Made by a program: the position numbers and the translations under genes | Shown: piece by piece, positions 49,065 through 60,284 of the stretch | Layout: every line of letters begins with the position of its first letter | How positions within the stretch are numbered: the first letter of the stretch is position 1 | From: Arion vulgaris | Lineage: Eukaryota > Mollusca > Gastropoda > Stylommatophora > Arionidae | Assembly (NCBI GenBank): GCA_020796225.1 | Contig: CM036754.1 | Location: 18,552,867 to 18,616,866 of the forward strand | Reading direction: 5' to 3' | Length of the DNA: 64,000 nucleotides | The notes under the pieces: generated by a model | Database searches by the model: none | What the model saw: the letters and a program-made list of their open reading frames with translations, nothing else | What the model was told of the DNA's origin: nothing

Positions 49065-49690
49065 TAGTTTTATCAATGGAGCGAAAATAGAAAATGTGAA
49101 AAGTTTTTAATATCTTGGTTTACTGCTAGCAACAGATGGAAATTGGATGAAGGAAATTTGAAGAACAAACATGGCTTTACAAAAAAATTAAACAACTAAA
49201 AACATGAAATGGAACTGATAAAAAAACAAAGCTCAGAAGTCTAAGAGCATACATATTCCCAGTGCCAACATATGGGTGTGAAATACGGACAGTTAACAAG
49301 GCAGTAAAAAAGCATAGGCTATGTGCTTTTGAATATAAATGTTACAGAAGAGTCCGTATATCATGGACAGAGAAGAGGACAAATAGATCTATACAGAAAG
49401 AACTCAAAATCAAAGAAAACTGGTTACTGCTACAAATAAGAATGAAAATAAATATTTAAATAAGTATTTTGGACATATAAAGAGACACAAAGGGCTGGAG
49501 AGGATCATCATGGAAGGAGGCATCACAGCAAAGAGGAGAAGAGGAAGACCACAGAGAAAATGGATTCAGGATGCAACTGATGGTTTGAGCATGACATCTG
49601 CAGAAGCATGACATCTAGTCTATGAGAAAGATAAATTCCGAAAGACTGTTAAGATTGTAAAGTTCTGCTCATGACAAGCTTTTTGATGAT
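49065..49690 (+). mobile_element. LINE-C 3' part
   Basis: AFEYKCYRRVRISWTEKRTN, SIQKELKIKENWLLLQ and [24 protein letters not shown] coding, then a 3' end at TTTTTGATGATGATGAAC (49680). One of the better-preserved C termini. Still frame-broken. Confidence 0.8.
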
Positions 49691-50339
49691 GATGAACACT
49701 TTAAATAGAACTTGGAAAACAATTTGAATTTTTGAACGTGTCACAATTAGCTTCAGAGTTCAAAGACTTGACCAGTTTGTTTGTTGAAACTACAGAAATT
49801 TGTAGATTTGCAAGGTTCAACGCAAACAATACTTTTGTTTATGCTGTATATTGTTCTTTACACTTCCTAGTTCGCTATTTCATAGGCAAATGTCCGTTGT
49901 ACTTACATTGTCTTTGATATTCTTTATGATTCTGTTCAAGCCAACAAAGCATTACAACCATCTTGCATCATCTATTGTCTTTCCCCAGGTGGATGATGGA
50001 ATTCGTTGTCCACTCTTGCCGTTAAGCGTAGGGGTGGGAGCTTTAATTTCGTGCCGGATCAGATGAGTCGCCCTTGTTGTGTTTTATCCGTGTGTATTTT
50101 GTGTGGTCTTGATATTGTTCCTGCATTTTGATCTGTGAAAATAGAAATGAAAAAGTAATAACTCTAGAATATAATATTTCAAGAATAAATTAAATAATTA
50201 ATTTAAATTATAGTTTGGATCACAATGGTTGACACATAATATTATATCATCAGCTGACGAAAGAACAATTTTAATACTATGTCTGGACATTTAAAATAGG
50301 TTAAAACTGTCAAAGACAAGGGAATTATTATAACATTAT
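49691..50339. other. Unassigned stretch with a possible small minus-strand terminal exon
   Basis: On minus, TCTATTTTCACAG is followed by 28 codons from ATG (MQEQYQDHTKYTRIK...) and a stop near 50047. It is GC-richer than its surroundings. It could be a repeat end, so I do not call it. Confidence 0.3.
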
Positions 50340-50447
50340 TTTTAAATTGTAAATATATTTAACATATCTCAACATACCAAAATGTTATTTATATATAAAT
50401 CACAATAATATAAATTTACACATATATTTCCGTTTCAGTATGAAATA

Positions 50448-51560
50448 TCTTCATTGCACTCCGAACATGTCCGTAGGACGATATAAGATGATAGGGGCTC
50501 CAATCTTCGTAATATCTCCAACAGCATCGAGTTGGATTTTGATTAATGAGCCTACACATATACCTTCTGTGCTGGATTAATGAGCTTACTACACATATAC
50601 CTTCTGTGCTGGATTAATGAGCCTACTACACATATACCTTCTGTGCTGGATTAATGAGCCTACACATATACCTTCTGTGCTGGATTAATGAGCATACACA
50701 TATACTTTCTGTGCTGGATTAATGAGCCTACTACACATATACCTTCTGTGCTGGATTAATGAGCCTACTACACATATACCTTCTGTGCTGGATTAATGAG
50801 CCTACTACACATATACCTTCTGTGCTGGATTAATGAGCTTACTACACATATACCTTCTGTGCTGGATTAATGAGCTTACTACACATATACCTTCTGTGCT
50901 GGATTAATAAGCTTACTACACATATACCTTATGTGCTGGATTAATGAGCTTACTACACATATACCTTCTGTGCTGGATTAATGAGCCTACTACACATATA
51001 CCTGTTGTGCTGGGTTTTTTCTGGCCAATCTTAATCTACAATCCAAACTCTTGCAATCGACATAGATTGGTTTCAATGATAATCCTCTTTGCGGCAACAC
51101 TTTATAAAGGTGTTAAGAATGTCAGCTCTATCCATTATCTGGTCCTCTGATATGGAGCCAGTTAACCTGTCTCTTAATGCCAACGACACCCACGTGCACC
51201 GGAACGAAGATACGTGTAATTCTGCAATATCTTGACGCAAATTGTTGTTAGTCTATTGTCTGTGCACCGAACTAGCCTCCACCTTTCTGATCATACTAAC
51301 TGATTCAGTCAGAATGCACGCATGAGTGTAGTTTTGTGACTCTAGCCAGAGTTTTGCATCAGTCATAGCCATTATCTCTAATGGAATGCTACTTTTTAAT
51401 CTAAATGCACCACTGGCTACCTTGACCATTCTGCAAAACGAGCTTGCAAAGAAGTCCTTGTGGACCTTTCGTGGTAAACTACCGATCCATCTGTGTAAAT
51501 CCCAACGTTACCTTCATTGCAGTTTCCATTAATGATGGCCTTAATGTTTGCATCCAACAC
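50448..51560 (-). mobile_element. LINE-I RNase H and 3' end (left arm), with a 37-bp array inside
   Basis: Minus-strand IYTDGSVVYHERS near 51500 is the first RNase H motif. The rest is frame-broken. The 3' end is at about 50450. The 3' UTR holds the 50540-51015 array. Confidence 0.75.
50536..51015. repeat. 37-bp minisatellite, about 13 units
   Basis: The unit contains TACTACACATATACCTTCTG and TGCTGGATTAATGAGC. Some units lack 4 bp (CCTACACAT). The right arm has only one unit at this site (about 63776-63815). Confidence 0.95.
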
Positions 51561-51570
51561 CACAATATTC

Positions 51571-51707
51571 CTCTCTCTCTCTCTCTCTCTGTCGCTCCCT
51601 CTCTTTCTCTCTCTGTCGCTCTCTCTCTCTGTCGCTCTCTCTCTGTCGCCTCTCTCTCTCTGTCCCTCTCTCTCTGTCGCCTCTCTCTCTGTCTCTCTCT
51701 CTCTCTG

Positions 51708-51745
<38 letters not shown>
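51571..51745. repeat. CT-rich microsatellite (left arm)
   Basis: CTCTCTCT with GTCGC interruptions, about 170 bp. The right-arm equivalent is about 30 bp (63198-63227). Confidence 0.95.
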
Positions 51746-51748
<3 letters not shown>

Positions 51749-51764
51749 AACCTGTCGAATTTAA

Positions 51765-52000
51765 TGACGACCGTGTGTTGCCGGGGCTCCAAGGGAGCAA
51801 AAATAGTAACACTACGACAAGGCATGTCGTAAGAGTAGACTGAGGTAGAGAAGCTACCCTAGTAAATAAAGAGCGTCTAGTAAAGAAATCGGATGTGCTA
51901 GCCTACTTGTAGACGTATAAATTGCACAACGTACAATCGCTCTTAGACTCAGATCACTTACAAATCACAAAGAGTGGTTTAACAAGTGGTCGATATAACT
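51765..52000 (+). mobile_element. S5 SINE-like repeat (left arm)
   Basis: GGCATGTCGTAAGAGTAGAC, CTAGTAAATAAAGAGCGTC and GTGGTTTAACAAGTGGTCG. Confidence 0.75.
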
Positions 52001-52009
52001 ATCCCCGCT

Positions 52010-52730
52010 GCACAACATTGGGGAACTCTTAAATCAATTTTATTTTTCCCGACAATCAGACAATCATAACAAAAGACTCCATTTAACATGCAATGAATAC
52101 AATCTAAGAATAAACTCCAGAACCAAATTATAACATTTGTTAGAGGAAAACTCTACCAATATCTCCATCGACAAACATCAGTTAAAACAACTCGAAGACA
52201 TTACGTACATAGGGAGCTTTTTTTTCCCTACAAGTGGAAGAATAACTAACGAAATCTAACACACATGCAAATCAAATCTTAGGACAAATATCGTCAATAT
52301 TGAAATGCAAACATGTCACCATGAACACTAAAAGAGTATTGTTCAACACCATCTTTCTGTCAATATTATTCTATCAATGACAAACCTAACAAATGATGGA
52401 AGAAAAATGGTCACGACATAGATGAAGTATCTATGCAGAATGCTCGGACTATCAAAAAGATGCCGATTTAGAAATGAAGACATCAGGAAAAACGTTTGGT
52501 ACCACATTAGTATTGAACTCCATCAAGAAACAACAAATCATATGGTTCGTCCACATAAGCAGATTACCAACAAACTGTGCTTCTGAAATATTACTCCGAT
52601 ACAATGGATACAAAACAAAAGGCACGACGGAAAACGCTATGGGCAAACACAAAAACCCGTTCTAGAAATGTATTATCCTGACGATGTGAGACAAAACAGG
52701 ATTAGATAAAAAGAAGAAAGCAAACATACA
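52010..52730 (+). mobile_element. LINE-B fragment (left arm)
   Basis: Decayed RT end to 3' terminus: thumb remnants, NSIKKQQIIWFVHISRLPTN and [11 protein letters not shown], then an AAAAAGAAGAAAGC tail. Confidence 0.75.
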
Positions 52731-52894
52731 TACAAAAAGCAGTCAGTTTTTTCATCTGGAACTATAATATATTGTATATGACATAATCATAAAAACTACA
52801 ATATAATTAGCTGAATTATACAATCTTTCTTTCACAAAGAAAAAAAAATAGTGAATATGATTTTATACTAAAGAAAAACGTAGGTTCTACTTAC

Positions 52895-53124
52895 CACCAA
52901 CTTTCTCACTTCCTTGGTCATCTATCCATATCATCGACTGTCTCAGGCCATATCCAAACATAGACCCGGTCTTTTCTCAGACTGTCCTGCGCACTTTTCA
53001 AAAACTCAAACAGTCTCACTCAGGCTCTTTGAATATCGCTCATCGACGCCGGTATTTCCCATAATTCCTGTTAAGCTGTTTACAACGACCGCAGCCCACA
53101 GTGACAGAAGGCCGAATAGCTTAG
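52895..53124 (-). pseudogene. Exon-like segment (left arm copy)
   Basis: Acceptor CTATTTGTCAG and donor GTAAGTAG bound 230 nt. In phase 1 it reads KLFGLLSLWAAVV then TGIMGNTGVDERYSKSLSET and stops at TGA (53008-53006), where the other arm has CGA. Hydrophobic start, no known domain. Mirrored at 61813-62019. Confidence 0.35.
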
Positions 53125-53460
53125 CTGACAAATAGGAAATCCCTTTTTGATTCCTGGCTAACTTTTATATATGTTTGATAGAACACTACGAATTTTTACA
53201 ACTTTACTCAATTCTATGCTTTCATGATTTTATTATTGATGAAAAATGTTAATAATACTGATATTTCTTATTGTTCAACTTTATTTATAGTATAATAACC
53301 TTGATTTAATATGTTGTGTTGTTTTTCAAAGGAATTAGTCTATATAAAACAACACTGGAAAGTGAGGATCACCCGACAGTTGTGGTCTTATTTCTTAGAA
53401 TTTTTACCTGAGCACTGCGACCGTATGTAATCGGAGGTTAAATCTACGACATTTTTTTTT
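53125..53460. other. Unique arm sequence between exon-like segment and 54-bp array
   Basis: Mirrored at 61486-61812. A donor-like CTCAG|GTAAA on minus at about 53410 ends an open frame leaving the array. Confidence 0.45.
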
Positions 53461-54925
53461 TTACTAAGTACAGGGGTTTCTAACATATTTCCTACCTCCT
53501 CTACGTTACAGTAAATACTAAGTACAGGGGCTCCTAACATATTTCCTACCTCCTCTACGTTACAGTAAATACTAAGTACAGGGGCTTCTAACATATTTCC
53601 TACCTCCTCTACGTTACAGAAAATACCAAGTACAGGGGCTTCTAACATATTTCCTACCTCCTCTACGTTACAGTAAATACTAAGTACAGGAGCTCCTAAC
53701 ATATTTCCTACCTCCTCTACGTTACAGTAAATACTAAGTACAGGGGCTTCTAACATATTTCCTACCTCCTCTACGTTACAGTAAATACCAAGTACAGGGG
53801 CTCCTAACATATTTCCTACCTCCTCTACGTTACAGTAAATACCAAGTACAGGGGCTTCTAACATATTTCCTACCTCCTCTACGTTACAGTAAATACCAAG
53901 TACAGGAGCTCCTAACATATTTCCTACCTCCTCTACGTTACAGTAAATACCAAGTACAGGAGCTCCTAACATATTTCCTACCTTCTCTACGTTACAGTAA
54001 ATACCAAGTACAGGGGCTTCTAACATATTTCCTACCTTCTCTACGTTACAGTAAATACCAAGTACAGGGGCTTCTAACATATTTCCTACCTCCTCTACGT
54101 TACAGTAAATACCAAGTACAGGGGCTTCTAACATATTTCCTACCTCCTCTACGTTACAGTAAATACTAAGTACAGGGGCTTCTAACATATTTCCTACCTC
54201 CTCTACGTTACAGTAAATACCAAGTACAGGGCTCTAACATATTTCCTACCTCCTCTACGTTACAGTAAATACCAAGTACAGGGGCTTCTAACATATTTCC
54301 TACCTCCTCTACGTTACAGTAAATACCAAGTACAGGAGCTCCTAACATATTTCCTACCTCCTCTACGTTACAGAAAATACTAAGTACAGGGGCTTCTAAC
54401 ATATTTCCTACCTCCTCTACGTTACAGTAAATACCAAGTACAGGGGCTTCTAACATATTTCCTACCTCCTCTACGTTACAGTAAATACCAAGTACAGGGG
54501 CTTCTAACATATTTCCTACCTCCTCTACGTTACAGTAAATACCAAGTACAGGGGCTTCTAACATATTTCCTACCTCCTCTACGTTACAGTAAATACTAAG
54601 TACAGGGGCTTCTAACATATTTCCTACCTCCTCTACGTTACAGTAAATACCAAGTACAGGGGCTTCTAACATATTTCCTACCTCCTCTACGTTACAGTAA
54701 ATACCAAGTACAGGGGCTTCTAACATATTTCCTACCTCCTCTACGTTACAGTAAATACTAAGTAAGGGGCTTCTAACATATTTCCTACCTCCTCTACGTT
54801 ACAGTAAATACTAAGTAAGGGGCTTCTAACATATTTCCTACCTCCTCTACGTTACAGTAAATACTAAGTACAGGGGCTCCTAACCCATTACCTACTGCCC
54901 CTAAGTTACAGTGAATACTGTTACA
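53461..54925. repeat. 54-bp minisatellite (left arm), about 27 units
   Basis: Each unit contains TTCTAACATATTTCCTACCT, CCTCTACGTTACAGTAAAT and AAGTACAGGGGC. On minus each unit encodes 18 residues, MLEAPVLGIYCNVEEVGN. Frames of 266 and 172 codons are separated by a 2-bp loss near 54230. The period, not selection, explains the open frames. Confidence 0.95.
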
Positions 54926-55061
54926 AATGAAAATAACAGAAGTCTGCTTCATGATATGCGAACCAGAAATGACCAAGTAGTAGAGCTGGTAACGGACTGG
55001 ATCACTGCAGACTGCTAAGAAAATAGGAATCGAAGAGGGATGGTAATCCCGTTATTAACAA

Positions 55062-55226
55062 TCATTTGGCTGAAATCGGATGCATGTGTCCTAAACATGT
55101 ACAAGTCTATGCGTTTAGGGGCCTACCAACCCAATGCCCAACGTTTACACGTTCTTGGCAAAGATCAAACATATCACAAAGAGTGATTAAAATTGATCGC
55201 AAAGAACGAACGCAAAGAAGAAGAAG
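55062..55226 (+). mobile_element. S5-variant insertion present only in the left arm
   Basis: CATGTCCTAAACATGTACAA-type start (ATGCATGTGTCCTAAACATG), GGCAAAGATCAAACATATC and tail CGCAAAGAAGAAGAAGATTA. The right arm has a clean empty site at about 60109-60127. Flanks GTTATTAA/ATTAGTAA suggest a short target duplication. Confidence 0.85.
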
Positions 55227-55227
55227 A

Positions 55228-56805
55228 TTAGTAATCATCATCAAGGTGCGTATCCTTTATAGGTCGTTGCTCTCTTTGCAGCACATCTGAAATTCACTCT
55301 GTCTCTTGCCAGTTCACCCACTTCGTCGATGGTCATGTTCATGGTTTCTTTAATATCTTGTAGCCATCTTCTTTTTGGTCTGCCTCTGCTTCCTGGGACC
55401 CTGCCCTCTAGTATTGTTCTTTCCAGGCCATCGTGACGCTTGATGTGATCAAAGTATGTAATTTATCTGTATAGTATGTTGTTTATCAGCCAATTCTCTT
55501 TAACATTTAGTTCTTTCAGGACACAGTGTTCTTTCTTTTTATGTCCATGGTATTCGTAGGATCTTTCTGTAGCATTTAATTTCGAAGGACTGGATTTTCG
55601 TTCTTAATTTTGTGTAATAGTCCATGATTCGCAACCATAAGTAGCCACTGGGAAAATGCATGTTCTCAATATTTTTAATTTTAGTATTTTGCTGGTGATT
55701 TGCCACATGTTCTTCATTGTGTTTAACTTCTTGATTGCTAGTGCCAATCTTCTTGAGATCTCTTTGGAGCAGTCACCGTTATTGTTAATTATTGAGCCCA
55801 GATATTCATAGCTCTCTACACATTGGAGTTCTTCATTGTTTATTTGGATGTTAGGTTAGCCTTTTGCTTTAGTTGACATGATTTTTGTTTTTTGTGTATT
55901 CAAATATAGATGTTGGTCTTCACTATGTTTCTTGGTCTTCATGATTAGGTTTTTCAAACCTTCTTTGCTGGTGGATAATAATACTGTATCGTCTGTGTAT
56001 CTAAGCTCTGGTATGCATTTGCCGCCTATAGTGAGAGGGTCGTAATTCACATAGTTGGCATCGTCTTTACATTCCTCATGATGTTCTCCGCATATATGTT
56101 GAATAAGTATGGCGACAAAATACATCCCTGTCGTACCCCTTTTGAATCTCGAACCATTCAGCTATTTCCCCTCCTATTTTAATGGTTGCCTGTTGTTGGT
56201 GGTATAGAGATTCTATGAGTTGTATTATGTGAGTTGTATTATTCCCCATTTTCTGGTGTTGTATATGATCGAATGCCCTGCTATAGTCTATGAAACATGC
56301 TAACAGGTCTATGTTGTATTCTCTGCATTTCTCGATAATGAGTCTCATGCTACAGATATGATCTCTAGTGCTTCTACCTCTTCTGAAACCTGCTTGTGTT
56401 TCGTGTATTTTATCTTCTAATTTTTGTTCCATCCTCTTCATTATGATTTTTAGTATGATTTTGCTGGCGTGACTTATAAGGGCAATAGTTCTGTAGTTGG
56501 TGCATAGTTTCATGTTCCCTTCTTTGGAATAGGTAAAAATACTGATCTTTTCCATTCCTTTGGCCAGGAGGAGCTATTCCATATCTTTGTGCACAATTTA
56601 TGATATACCCGAACACTGGCCTCACCGCCTGCTTGAATCAATTCCGCTGGTATATCATCGCACCCTGGTGACTTCCCTCTCTTCAGGCTTTTCATGTCCA
56701 GGCGCACTTCATCCAACATGGGCTCTGGTTCTGTCTCTTCGCTTTCTGTTATTACCTTATGTGGATTATGTTGGTTATACCTTACTTAAATCCGATGTGT
56801 CGGGT
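55228..56805 (-). mobile_element. LINE-J: RTE-like reverse transcriptase (left arm)
   Basis: Minus frames: PMLDEVRLDMKSLKRGKSPG, CDDIPAELIQAGGEASVRVY (56719-56510), RRGRSTRDHICSMRLIIEKC, LLACFIDYSRAFDHIQHQKM (motif A), WFEIQKG (motif B region), ELRYTDDTVLLSTSKEGL (motif C with YTDD), then a C terminus ending at CATCATCAAGG on plus (GATGATG). Frameshifts near 56080, 56520 and elsewhere. Its endonuclease part is at 57290-57720. Confidence 0.85.
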
Positions 56806-56814
56806 ACATGATAT

Positions 56815-57245
56815 GGAGACTTTATCAAGAACATCAGTAGAACAAATCAGGTAATTATATTTCACCATCTTACAGGAAGCTACAGACTCAACATAATTAC
56901 GGAAAGGAGTAAAGGAAACTTTCTTCATTCCTCAAGGTCTATTGGAGAATGCGGTGTTAGACTCGTATTTTTTTAATCGTCGGTACACGATGGGTAATGT
57001 GGTAAACATTAAGCAGAGACTCAATATACACTTACATAAACTAGAACAAATCAAACAGTCATCTGCCAGTGTCAACAGGCGGAACCGACATCGGAGCATG
57101 TCTTACAGGACTGTCCTCTCGTATGGGAGCTGAAAAGGAGCATGTGGTCACAGACAGTCGACCTGAAAAACTAAACCTTGTGGAAACCTGACATACTTCA
57201 AACTGCCTATTTTGTGGTCAACATGACCAGGGATCAGAACCTTGC
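56815..57245 (+). mobile_element. LINE-E fragment inserted into LINE-J
   Basis: RNQVIIFHHLTGSYRLN-like, then C-terminal words CQCQQAEPTSEHVLQDCPLV-like over broken frames (57060-57130), and GGAAACCTGACATACTTC. Lies in opposite orientation between the LINE-J endonuclease and RT parts. An unrelated or rearranged piece (about 56890-57020) sits inside it. Confidence 0.65.
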
Positions 57246-57289
57246 GGTATATTTTCGCAGTATGATGCAAGTCATTATATTATAACACA

Positions 57290-57720
57290 TAATTATGTAG
57301 GTATTCTGGAACTTAGATTCAAACCTGGCACTGATAATACGGTCAGATACTGACACTGATTCCCATTCCTTCAGGCTTTTGCTCGCTTCTTTGGACATCA
57401 TCATTGCCACACTGGCTTCACGAGGATCTTCTTCGTTTTCCTTGTCCGAGTGGAGCAGCGTTTCTCCCGTCTAGGGTCTTGTTTCCCCAAAGGCATTCCA
57501 CTTTGTTTCATACAATTCCAGCAGTGTGAGCTTGTAGTGATGCATCTATTTCACCACGTGTGCACATCTGCCTGCATCTAGCAGTGTCCTCACATTCTAC
57601 ATCTCTATACGGGTGGGCTTCTTCTGCGAAATCAACTTGGGAGCCTCTATTTTTGTTGTCTGCGGCCGATAAAGGGTTGTCAGCGCATCAGCTTTCTTGC
57701 GAGTTTGGCTTCTGAGCGAC
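57290..57720 (-). mobile_element. LINE-J endonuclease domain remnant
   Basis: Minus strand, broken: KIEAPKLISQKKPTRIEM, NVRTLLDAGRC, YKLTLLELYETKWNAFG (the N-V-R-T-L and E-T-K/R-W signatures of APE-type endonucleases) and SKEASKSLKEWESVS. Spacer of the inverted duplication. Confidence 0.7.
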
Positions 57721-58044
57721 ATCTGTCTCCGACATTAAGCCATAGTCCTTCCAAAACTCGAGTTAGTTTTGAACAATTTGTTTTTGGTTTCTCTAACTAC
57801 TTTCTTTTTTAAATGGATGGATAGTTAGCATATCGCAAACCCCCAACCTGGAGGACCAGAAGGCCACATTTAATCTGACCTCTCTCATTTGACCTGTCCG
57901 ACTTTTGTAACCCTGCCGGCATATTTCTTTGGGTCATTAATGTAGGCAACCTTCCCCCCCCCACCCCACCACCACTACAAGGTATTGACCTCATGGGTGA
58001 GGGGCACAAAAATTAATACACGTGAAATGCGCTGCCTGCGAAAA
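57721..58044. other. Spacer sequence, unassigned
   Basis: C-rich patch at 57952-57970. A 66-codon minus frame is not supported. Confidence 0.4.
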
Positions 58045-58385
58045 GTTACCAACAACACCAGAAAAGACAATCACCAATAACAGCATAAGAAATAAAGATG
58101 GAACAGAACCTTGCTTGAATTACACTGAGAAACAAAGAATGAGGTGATTTGGCCACTTAATAGAGTGCATCCAAACTCCACAGTATGCAAAGTCCTACAA
58201 CAGACCATCAGGAAAGAATGCAAGAGGAAGACCATGAAAAAGATGATTATGTGACATAGCAGAATCCTGTCAAAGAGCACAAATAACAATCTCCCAAGCC
58301 ACCAGAACAGCGCAAGACAAAAATAGAAAACAACGACATTGGGCAACAAACCGATAGCAGTGTGACGACAAAAGAAGAGGAAGCA
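58045..58385 (+). mobile_element. LINE-H C-terminal fragment and 3' end
   Basis: RKDNHQ and NYTEKQRMR-FGHLI-like coding, KNARGRP, then GACATTGGGCAACAAACCG and the tail AAAAGAAGAGGAA. Confidence 0.75.
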
Positions 58386-58660
58386 GTTTGGCTAATTTAA
58401 TTTCTTAAGTAGTGTTTTATTAATTTTAATTTGGAAAAACATATTTTCCCCACTTAGCTACTGTGTGTTTATAAAATTCTCAGAGCTACGACAGTATTCG
58501 GATAAAAAATAATTAAGTTATTTTGGCACAAATAATTCTAAACAACCAGAGGTTTCATAGAATAAGGTAGCATTCGGGATATATCACGTAATTCTTGTTC
58601 AAGATCATTTGCATTTATATCTGATTCATTTACGACCAAAAGTATTGACTAGAGACTAGT
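58386..58660. other. Unassigned end of the spacer
   Basis: AT-rich. The right arm starts at TAAAAGCCTGAAGAGAGGG (about 58661). Confidence 0.45.
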
Positions 58661-60112
58661 AAAAGCCTGAAGAGAGGGGAAATCACCAGGGTGCGATGAT
58701 ATACCAGCGGAATATTCAAGCAGGCGGGGAAGCAAATGTTCGGGTATATCATAAATTGTGCACAAGGATATGGAATAGCTCCTCCTGGCCAAAGGAATGG
58801 AAAAGATCAGTATTTATACCTATTCCAAAGAAGGAAACATGAAACTATGCACCAACTACAGAACTATTGCCTTTATAAGTCACGCCAGCAAAATCATACT
58901 AAAAATCAAAATGAAGAGGATGGAACAAAAATTTGAAGATGAAATACATGAAACACAAGCAGGTTTCAGAAGAGGTAGAGGCACTAGAGATCATATTTGT
59001 AGCATGAGACCCATTGTCGAGAAATGCAGAGAATACAACATAGACCTGTTAGCATGTGTCATAGACTATAGCAGGGCATTCGATCATATACAACACCAGA
59101 AAATGGGGAATAATACAACTCACATAATACAACTCATAGAATCTCTATACCACGAACAACAGGCAACCATTAAAATAGGAGGGGAAATAGCTGAATGGTT
59201 CGAGATTCAAAAGGGGGTACGACAGGATGTATTTTGTCACCATACTTATTCAACATATATGCGGAGAACATCATGAGGAATGTAAAAGACGATGCCAACT
59301 ATGTGAATTACGACCCTCTCACTATAAGCGGCAAATGCATACCAGAGCTTAGATACGCAGACGATACAGTATTATTATCCACCAGCAAAGAAGGTTTGGA
59401 AAACCTAATCATGACGACCAAGAAACATAGTGAAGACCAACATCTATATTTGAATACACAAAAACAAAAATCATGTCAACTGATAAAGCAAAAGGCTAAC
59501 CTAACATCCAAATAAACAATGAAGAACCAATGTGTAGAGAGCTACGAATATCTGGCTCAATAATTAACAATAACGGTGACTGCTCCAAAGAGATCTCAAG
59601 AAGATTGCAATAGCAATCAAGAAACACAATGAAGAACATGTGGCAAATCACCAGCAAAATACTAAAATTAAAAATATTGAGAACATGCATTTTCCCAGTG
59701 GCTACTTATGGTTCCGAATCATGGACTATTACACAAAAATTAAGAACGAAAATCCAGTCCTTCGAAATTAAATGCTACAGAAAGATCATAGAATACCATG
59801 GACAGAAAAAAAGAAAGAACACTGATGTCCTGAAAGAAAGAAATGTTAAAGAGAATTGGCTGATAAACAACATACTATACAGATAAATTACATACTTTGA
59901 TCACATCAAGCGTCACGATGGCCTGGAAAGAACAATACTAGAGGGCAGGGTCCCAGGAAGCAGAGGCAGACCAAGAAGAAGTGGCTACAAGATATTAAAG
60001 AAACCATGAACATGACCATCGACGAAGTGGGTGAACTGGCAAGAGACAGAGTGAATTTCAGATGTGCTGCAAAGAGAGCAACTTCCTATACAGGATACAC
60101 ATCTTGATGATG
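58661..60112 (+). mobile_element. LINE-J: RTE-like reverse transcriptase (right arm)
   Basis: Frames 58736-58936, 58797-59276, 59195-59515 and 59629-59886: LLACVIDYSRAFDHIQHQKM (motif A), WFEIQKGVRQ (motif B), ELRYADDTVLLSTSKEGL (motif C, YADD intact here), YGSESWTITQKLRTKIQSFE and FGHIKRHDGLERTILEG-like, ending CATCTTGATGATGATTATT. At least three frameshifts. Truncated at its 5' end at the duplication boundary. Confidence 0.88.
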
Positions 60113-60284
60113 ATTATTACTAACGGGATTACCATCCCTCTTCGATTCCTATTTTCTTAGCAGTCTGCAGTGATCCAGCCCGTTACCAGCTCTACTGCTT
60201 GGTCATTTCTGGTTCGCATATCATGAAGCAGACTTCTGTTATTTCCATTTGTAAGAGTATTCACTGTAACTTAGGGGCAGTAGG

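Larger units (their letters stand above)
50340..56695. repeat. Left arm of a large inverted duplication
   Basis: Reverse complement of 58661-64000 in ordered blocks: LINE-I end, S5, LINE-B, exon-like segment, 54-bp array, LINE-J RT. The outer edge is visible at least to 50340, where the partner reaches the window end. Length differs through array expansion and one S5-variant insertion. Confidence 0.93.

Noticed and set aside
49980..50135. Small minus-strand terminal exon
   Set aside because: One acceptor and 28 codons only, with a composition like a repeat end. Too little to call.
51444..51843. Ser/Leu-rich and Arg/Glu-rich frames of about 94-131 codons
   Set aside because: Translations of a CT/GA microsatellite.
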